From contig NZ_JAKGAS010000015.1 in the NCBI RefSeq assembly GCF_021532655.1, forward strand, positions 1 through 64,000: a stretch of 64,000 nucleotides of DNA. Direction: 5' to 3'. Positions 59,249-64,000 of this stretch are shown here, one piece after another. A program made the position numbers and the translations under genes. The first letter of the stretch is position 1. Each line of letters opens with the position of its first letter. The stretch is from Paraglaciecola algarum (lineage in GTDB: Bacteria; Pseudomonadota; Gammaproteobacteria; Enterobacterales; Alteromonadaceae). Below the pieces are notes generated by a model, which was not told the DNA's origin, did no database searches, and saw only the letters and a list, made by a program, of their open reading frames with translations.

Positions 59249-61909
59249 TTATTGAATATTTGGCCCTAACCATTTTTCCGCTTCAAGCCTGTCCCAATTT
59301 TTACGAGCTGCGTAATCCAATAACTGATCGTCTTGGATTTGAGCAACAGCAAAATAACGACTTTCTGGATGAGAAAAATAGAAACCAGACACAGCTGCAC
59401 CTGGCCACATGGCATAACTTTCAGTCAGTTGCATTCCAGTGTGTTTTTCAGCGTCTAATAAATCCCAAATCAATTGCTTTTCAGTATGTTCAGGACATGC
59501 GGCGTAACCTGGAGCAGGCCGTATACCTTGATACTTCTCACGAATTAATTCTTCATTACTTAAGCTTTCATTAGGTACGTAAGCCCAAATTTCTTTACGT
59601 ACTTTTTCATGTAGGTATTCAGCAAAGGCTTCTGCTAACCTATCAGCAATAGCTTTAACCATAATGCCGTTGTAATCATCTCCATCCTCAATATAGGCCT
59701 GAGCAAGCTCATCTTCACCTATACCTGCTGTCACTGCAAAGGCACCAACATAATCGGCTTTGTTAGAGTGTTTAGGGGCTACAAAGTCGCTTAAACAGTT
59801 GTTTGCACCTTTTGGTTTTTCAGTTTGTTGACGTAAGTGATGGGCAATATGAGCCACTGACTTACGGTTTTCGTCAGTATAAATCTCGATGTCATCTTGC
59901 ACACTATTAGCAGGGAAAATTCCCATCACGCCTTTTGCTTGTAGCTTGCCATTTTTACTGCCACCTTCACATAAAGATTTAAGCAGGTCTTGTGCATCAT
60001 CAAACAAGCTCTGGGCTTCTTTACCTACCACTTCATCTTGCAAAATACGTGGGTAACGCCCAGCTAAAGACCAGGTTAGAAAAAAAGGTGTCCAATCGAT
60101 ATAGTCTATTAATTCTGATAACTCTACATCAACAGGTATAACACCTAATTTTTTAGGCTTGGGTGGTTGATAACTGCTCCAGTCAAAATCAAAAGCGTTG
60201 GCTCTAGCTTGCTCTAAAGTGACAGGGCGAGTACGAGGCTTTTTGTTGGCGTGTTGTACACGTACTTTTTCATATTCAGCATCTAACTCTTTTGCGTAGT
60301 TAGCCCGATTCTCGGCTGAAATTAATTTTTGACACACACCCACCGCACGACTGGCGTTGGGCACGTAAACTACAGGCTGTTGATAGTTTTGTTCAATTTT
60401 AACTGCGGTATGGGCTTTTGACGTTGTCGCGCCACCAATCAATAAAGGTAAATCAAAATCTAAACGCTGCATCTCTTTGGCCACATAGACCATTTCATCT
60501 AACGATGGAGTAATTAGCCCAGACAAGCCAATCATGTCGACCTTTTCATCTTTAGCCACTTGTAAAATTTTGGCGCAGGGCACCATCACGCCTAGATCGA
60601 TAATTTCAAAGTTATTACATTGTAAAACCACGCCCACAATGTTTTTACCTATGTCGTGTACATCACCTTTTACTGTGGCTAATAAAATTTTGCCATTGCT
60701 GCTGCCTTGATCTTTCTCCTTTTCAATAAAGGGATTAAGATAAGCCACAGCTTTTTTCATCACCCGAGCAGACTTAACTACTTGGGGTAAAAACATTTTG
60801 CCTTCACCAAACAAATCGCCCACTACATTCATGCCATCCATCAGTGGCCCTTCAATCACATGTAGTGGTTTATCTGCTTCTAGTCTTGCAGCTTCAGTAT
60901 CTTCTTCTATGAAATCCATGATGCCGCGAACCAAAGCATGCTCTAGACGCTTATTTACCGGTAATTCGCGCCATTCTAAGTTATCTTTAACAACTGCTTT
61001 TCCGTCACCTTGATACTTTGGAGCGAGCTCTAATAATTTATCAGTTGCGTCTGGATGACGATTAAGGATCACATCTTCAACCGCTTCTTTTAATTCGGCT
61101 GGTATTTGATCGTATACCTCTAATTGTCCTGCGTTAACTATACCCATATCCATGCCAGCTTTTATCGCATGGAATAAAAATACCGAATGCATGGCTTCAC
61201 GAACTGGGTTATTCCCTCGAAATGAGAAAGACACATTAGACAAGCCACCAGAGACATGGCAATGAGGTAAATTTTGCCTAATTTTTCTAGTCGCATTAAT
61301 AAAATCTAAGGCATAGTTATTGTGTTCTTCAATACCTGTTGCAACCGCGAATATATTTGGATCAAAAATAATATCTTGCGGTGGAAAACCAATTTTTTCA
61401 GTTAACAATTTATAACTACGCTGGCAAATCTCAAACTTACGGTCTTCTGTATCCGCTTGTCCCACCTCATCAAAAGCCATAACAACTGTGGCAGCACCAT
61501 ATCGCTTTAATAACTTAGCTTGATGTAAAAAGTTTTCTTCCCCTTCTTTCAAACTAATAGAGTTAACTATGGCTTTACCTTGTACGCACTTAAGTCCTGC
61601 TTCTATTACCGACCATTTAGATGAATCGATCATAATAGGTACACGAGATATATCTGGTTCTGAAGCGATCAGATTCAAAAAACGAGTCATGGCAGCTTCT
61701 GAATCCAACATGGCTTCATCCATGTTGATATCGATAATTTGTGCACCGTTTTCCACTTGTTGGCGTGCCACATCTAGGGCTTTTTCATAATCATCTTCTA
61801 ATATCAAACGTTTGAACATGGCAGAGCCAGTTACATTGGTTCTTTCTCCAACGTTGATAAAGTTAGCCGAGGCCTGAGATGGTTGCTCTAACATATCTTC
61901 TTGTTTCAT
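59249..61909 (-). CDS. metH: Methionine synthase MetH, C-terminal part (folate, cobalamin and activation domains)
   Basis: About 886 residues. Covers the pterin-binding domain ([20 protein letters not shown]), the helical cap and cobalamin domain with the lower ligand motif [19 protein letters not shown], and the SAM-dependent reactivation domain ([20 protein letters not shown] near the end). The homocysteine domain is in a separate upstream ORF in the same frame. The preferred start is ATG at 61909, with AGGTGG (minus strand 61920-61915) five bases ahead; a GTG at 61918 is also possible. The reader should take this and 61919-62977 as two parts of one enzyme. Confidence 0.9.
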   Translation of the reverse strand: MKQEDMLEQPSQASANFINVGERTNVTGSAMFKRLILEDDYEKALDVARQQVENGAQIIDINMDEAMLDSEAAMTRFLNLIASEPDISRVPIMIDSSKWSVIEAGLKCVQGKAIVNSISLKEGEENFLHQAKLLKRYGAATVVMAFDEVGQADTEDRKFEICQRSYKLLTEKIGFPPQDIIFDPNIFAVATGIEEHNNYALDFINATRKIRQNLPHCHVSGGLSNVSFSFRGNNPVREAMHSVFLFHAIKAGMDMGIVNAGQLEVYDQIPAELKEAVEDVILNRHPDATDKLLELAPKYQGDGKAVVKDNLEWRELPVNKRLEHALVRGIMDFIEEDTEAARLEADKPLHVIEGPLMDGMNVVGDLFGEGKMFLPQVVKSARVMKKAVAYLNPFIEKEKDQGSSNGKILLATVKGDVHDIGKNIVGVVLQCNNFEIIDLGVMVPCAKILQVAKDEKVDMIGLSGLITPSLDEMVYVAKEMQRLDFDLPLLIGGATTSKAHTAVKIEQNYQQPVVYVPNASRAVGVCQKLISAENRANYAKELDAEYEKVRVQHANKKPRTRPVTLEQARANAFDFDWSSYQPPKPKKLGVIPVDVELSELIDYIDWTPFFLTWSLAGRYPRILQDEVVGKEAQSLFDDAQDLLKSLCEGGSKNGKLQAKGVMGIFPANSVQDDIEIYTDENRKSVAHIAHHLRQQTEKPKGANNCLSDFVAPKHSNKADYVGAFAVTAGIGEDELAQAYIEDGDDYNGIMVKAIADRLAEAFAEYLHEKVRKEIWAYVPNESLSNEELIREKYQGIRPAPGYAACPEHTEKQLIWDLLDAEKHTGMQLTESYAMWPGAAVSGFYFSHPESRYFAVAQIQDDQLLDYAARKNWDRLEAEKWLGPNIQ

Positions 61910-61918
61910 CATAACCAC

Positions 61919-62977
61919 CTACAGGACAAAAGGTTCTAAACCAGACAAGCGCATTTTCACGTCTCGTTTTGGAATTTTTCTTGGGGCATAGTCTTTTACT
62001 GCTTCAGATATGGCCGCAATGTGTTGAGGCGTACTACCGCAGCAGCCTCCTACGATATTTAACAACCCTGACGCTGCCCATTCTTTAATATGTGACGCCA
62101 TTTCGTCTGGCCCCATATCATATTCACCAAACTCATTAGGTAGACCGGCATTAGGATGAGCTGAGACTAAACATTCACTCACGTTAGAAATTTCTTCTAC
62201 ATATTGTCTCAATAAATCTGGACCTAAAGCACAATTTAACCCAAAGCTAAAAGGGGCAACATGATTCATTGAATAATAAAAAGCTTCTGCGGTTTGGCCA
62301 GATAAGGTACGTCCTGACGCATCAGTAATAGTGCCTGAAATCATGACTGGCAAGGTAAGTTTTAGTTCTTCGAAAACGGTTTGAATAGCAAAAACCGAAG
62401 CTTTAGCGTTTAACGTATCAAAAATGGTTTCAACCATAATTAAATCCACACCGCCTTCAATTAAGCCATGAGTGGCTTCAACGTAAGCTTCAACCAGTTC
62501 ATCAAAGGTGACATTGCGAAAACCAGGGTCATTCACATCAGGTGAAATGGAAGCTGTTCGACTAGTCGGCCCTAATACGCCCGCAACAAATCTAGGCTTT
62601 TCCGGAGTCAAAGCGGTGTATTTTTCTGCGGCCTTTTTAGCTAACTTGGCGGCTTCAAAGTTAATCTCTTTAGCCAAGTCTTGCATATGATAATCAGCCA
62701 TCGAAATACTAGTGGCATTAAAGGTATTGGTTTCGACTATGTCAGTACCAGCTGCAAAATATGCACAATGAATATCAAAGATAATATCCGGTTGAGTCAA
62801 CACTAATAAATCGTTGTTACCTTTTACATCTGAGGCCCAGTCGGCGAAACGCGTTCCTCGGTAATCTTGCTCTTCAAGCTTATGATCTTGGATCATAGTA
62901 CCCATAGCGCCGTCTAGTAACAAAATTCGCTGCTGAGCTGCTTCTATTAAATTCTGTTGTATTGTTAGTTGACTCAA
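61919..62977 (-). CDS. metH: Methionine synthase MetH, N-terminal homocysteine-binding part
   Basis: 352 residues. The homocysteine S-methyltransferase barrel: [25 protein letters not shown] at the start, and the zinc ligands in NCALGPD (first Cys) and [12 protein letters not shown] (Cys-Cys) present. It ends [10 protein letters not shown] then TAG, at the point where one-chain MetH proteins pass into the folate domain. The stop is in frame with the next ORF and overlaps that gene's ribosome binding site. MetJ-like boxes lie upstream. Confidence 0.92.
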   Translation of the reverse strand: MSQLTIQQNLIEAAQQRILLLDGAMGTMIQDHKLEEQDYRGTRFADWASDVKGNNDLLVLTQPDIIFDIHCAYFAAGTDIVETNTFNATSISMADYHMQDLAKEINFEAAKLAKKAAEKYTALTPEKPRFVAGVLGPTSRTASISPDVNDPGFRNVTFDELVEAYVEATHGLIEGGVDLIMVETIFDTLNAKASVFAIQTVFEELKLTLPVMISGTITDASGRTLSGQTAEAFYYSMNHVAPFSFGLNCALGPDLLRQYVEEISNVSECLVSAHPNAGLPNEFGEYDMGPDEMASHIKEWAASGLLNIVGGCCGSTPQHIAAISEAVKDYAPRKIPKRDVKMRLSGLEPFVL

Positions 62978-63033
62978 TTTAAGTCCTCTTATTATTCATT
63001 TTCTTGACTCTTTTTTAGAACAAAAATTTATTC

Positions 63034-63049
63034 AGACGTTTTAGTCAGA
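63034..63049. promoter_or_regulatory. Possible MetJ operator upstream of metH
   Basis: AGACGTTT-TAGTCAGA resembles two adjacent 8-bp met boxes (consensus AGACGTCT), 57 bases before the metH start. Two imperfect boxes are enough for MetJ in some promoters; metJ itself is not in the window. Confidence 0.4.
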
Positions 63050-63075
63050 ATTTACTTTCATTCCGACGCCCCATT

Positions 63076-63996
63076 CTATTCAGAGAGTTGTGTCAAATCA
63101 TAAGGAGTAGTTTGATACACGTAATAATTAAGCCAATTGGTAAACAACAAACTACCATGAGCGCGCCAGCTTACCATTGGTTTTTTTGATGGGTCGTCTT
63201 GCTCAAAATAATTGACTGGCAGAACAGGCTCTCCTCCTGCCTGAATATCTCTTTGGTACTCTTGCTTTAAGCTGTCTGGATCATATTCTGGGTGTCCCGT
63301 GACAAATACCAACCTTTTATCTTGAGAAGCTACAATATAAGCGCCCCCTTCTTTAGACGTTGCTAATACATTCAACTCTTCAACTGAGTTATAATCCTCT
63401 AAGCTTATTTCACCATAACGCGACTGAGGGGCAAAAAAAGCAGGGTCAAACCCACGTAATAACTCATCATGTTCATTTTGAACAAAGTGTTGATATATTC
63501 CACTTAACTTTTGCTCCCGCAAACCTCTGAATTTGCCAAAATAGTGAAACATTGCAGCATGGGCAGCCCAGCAAGAAAACAAAGTAGATTGCACATTTTT
63601 ACGGGCCCAATCCATGATCACCTGCATTTTGTCCCAATACTTCACATCATGATAATCCAAGTGAGCCAAAGGGGCACCAGTAACAATTAAGCCGTCATAT
63701 TGTTTATAAGCAATATCGTCAAACTGCACATAGAAGTTATCCATGTGTGCTTTAGGTGTATTTTTGGGCGCTTGATTGTCTATACGGATCAAATCAATAT
63801 TGACCTGCAATGAGGTATTAGATAACAGTCTTAAAAACTGTAATTCAGTTTCCATTTTATTCGGCATTAAATTTAAAATACCCACTTCCATAGGCCTAAT
63901 GTCTTGAGTAGCCGCACGACACGTATCCATCACAAAGATATTTTCTTTGTGTAACTCACTTTGTGCAGGCAAATCGCTAGGGATCCGAATAGGCAT
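63076..63996 (-). CDS. metA: Homoserine O-acyltransferase (succinyltransferase)
   Basis: 306 residues. First committed step of methionine synthesis, acylation of homoserine. The catalytic cysteine C142 in LFSCWAAHAAMFHYF, and H235 and E237 in VTGHPEYD, match E. coli MetA positions. PIRIPSDLPAQSELHKENIFVM is the usual start. The ATG is four bases from the window edge, so the ribosome binding site is not visible. It precedes metH, giving a methionine gene pair. MetA can use succinyl- or acetyl-CoA; the sequence alone does not settle which. Confidence 0.95.
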   Translation of the reverse strand: MPIRIPSDLPAQSELHKENIFVMDTCRAATQDIRPMEVGILNLMPNKMETELQFLRLLSNTSLQVNIDLIRIDNQAPKNTPKAHMDNFYVQFDDIAYKQYDGLIVTGAPLAHLDYHDVKYWDKMQVIMDWARKNVQSTLFSCWAAHAAMFHYFGKFRGLREQKLSGIYQHFVQNEHDELLRGFDPAFFAPQSRYGEISLEDYNSVEELNVLATSKEGGAYIVASQDKRLVFVTGHPEYDPDSLKQEYQRDIQAGGEPVLPVNYFEQDDPSKKPMVSWRAHGSLLFTNWLNYYVYQTTPYDLTQLSE

Positions 63997-64000
63997 AATG

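Noticed and set aside
61919-61921. Sequencing error or TAG read-through (pyrrolysine-like) in metH
   Set aside because: A ribosome binding site overlaps the stop and the downstream ORF has its own N-terminal extension, so a natural split is simpler; I cannot exclude an error.
62978-63075. Cobalamin riboswitch upstream of metH
   Set aside because: The gap is only 98 bases and shows no B12-box-like sequence.

Overview
The window looks like a chromosomal segment of a marine gammaproteobacterium of the Alteromonadales, probably close to Glaciecola, Paraglaciecola or Alteromonas. I infer this from the gene order rpsB-tsf-pyrH-frr-uppS-cdsA-dxr-rseP-bamA-skp-lpxD-fabZ-lpxA-lpxB-rnhB-dnaE-accA-tilS, the sdhCDAB-sucABCD cluster divergent from gltA, the oadGAB sodium pump and the AT-rich sequence. 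The genus is inference; no 16S gene is present.

Layout. (1) 1-2.4 kb: a string of small plus-strand genes separated by attC-like sites, i.e. integron gene cassettes without an integrase in the window. Cassettes encode a DUF2867-like protein, an intact class D beta-lactamase and two small membrane proteins. (2) 2.4-3.1 kb: non-coding repeat DNA made of many short hairpins. (3) 3.1-24.0 kb: a minus-strand housekeeping run for translation, isoprenoid/undecaprenyl and phospholipid synthesis, outer-membrane assembly, lipid A synthesis, replication and fatty acid synthesis. (4) 24.2-29.1 kb: plus-strand MFS transporter, map and glnD. (5) 29.1-34.3 kb: an accessory island between glnD and sucD. It holds a decayed antitoxin, a ccdAB-like pair, a large GHKL-ATPase/nuclease fusion (candidate phage defence), a higBA-like pair, and two more blocks of the hairpin repeat family. 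(6) 34.4-45.9 kb: TCA-cycle genes (sucDCBA, sdhBADC on minus; gltA on plus). (7) 46.1-49.0 kb: an unrecognised three-gene operon. (8) 49.3-64 kb: rpsO, oadBAG, two identical tRNA-Arg genes, tRNA-Ser and a tRNA-Ser remnant, csrA, alaS, recX, an acyltransferase-like gene, a methyltransferase, a methionine synthase divided into two ORFs, and metA at the right edge.

The most unusual material is in the accessory parts. The hairpin repeat family occurs at three loci (2.57-3.09, 32.46-32.89 and 33.54-34.29 kb). Copies keep their folds while stem bases change in pairs. One 73-bp module is present at two different insertion points, each with an empty counterpart elsewhere in the window. A Y-shaped element of about 120 bp is present twice. 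The GHKL/nuclease gene is the best candidate for a new defence system. Other points are the cassette array with a beta-lactamase, a likely leaderless toxin mRNA, a split metH with the stop codon inside the next ribosome binding site, and a tilS ribosome binding site buried in a terminator hairpin.
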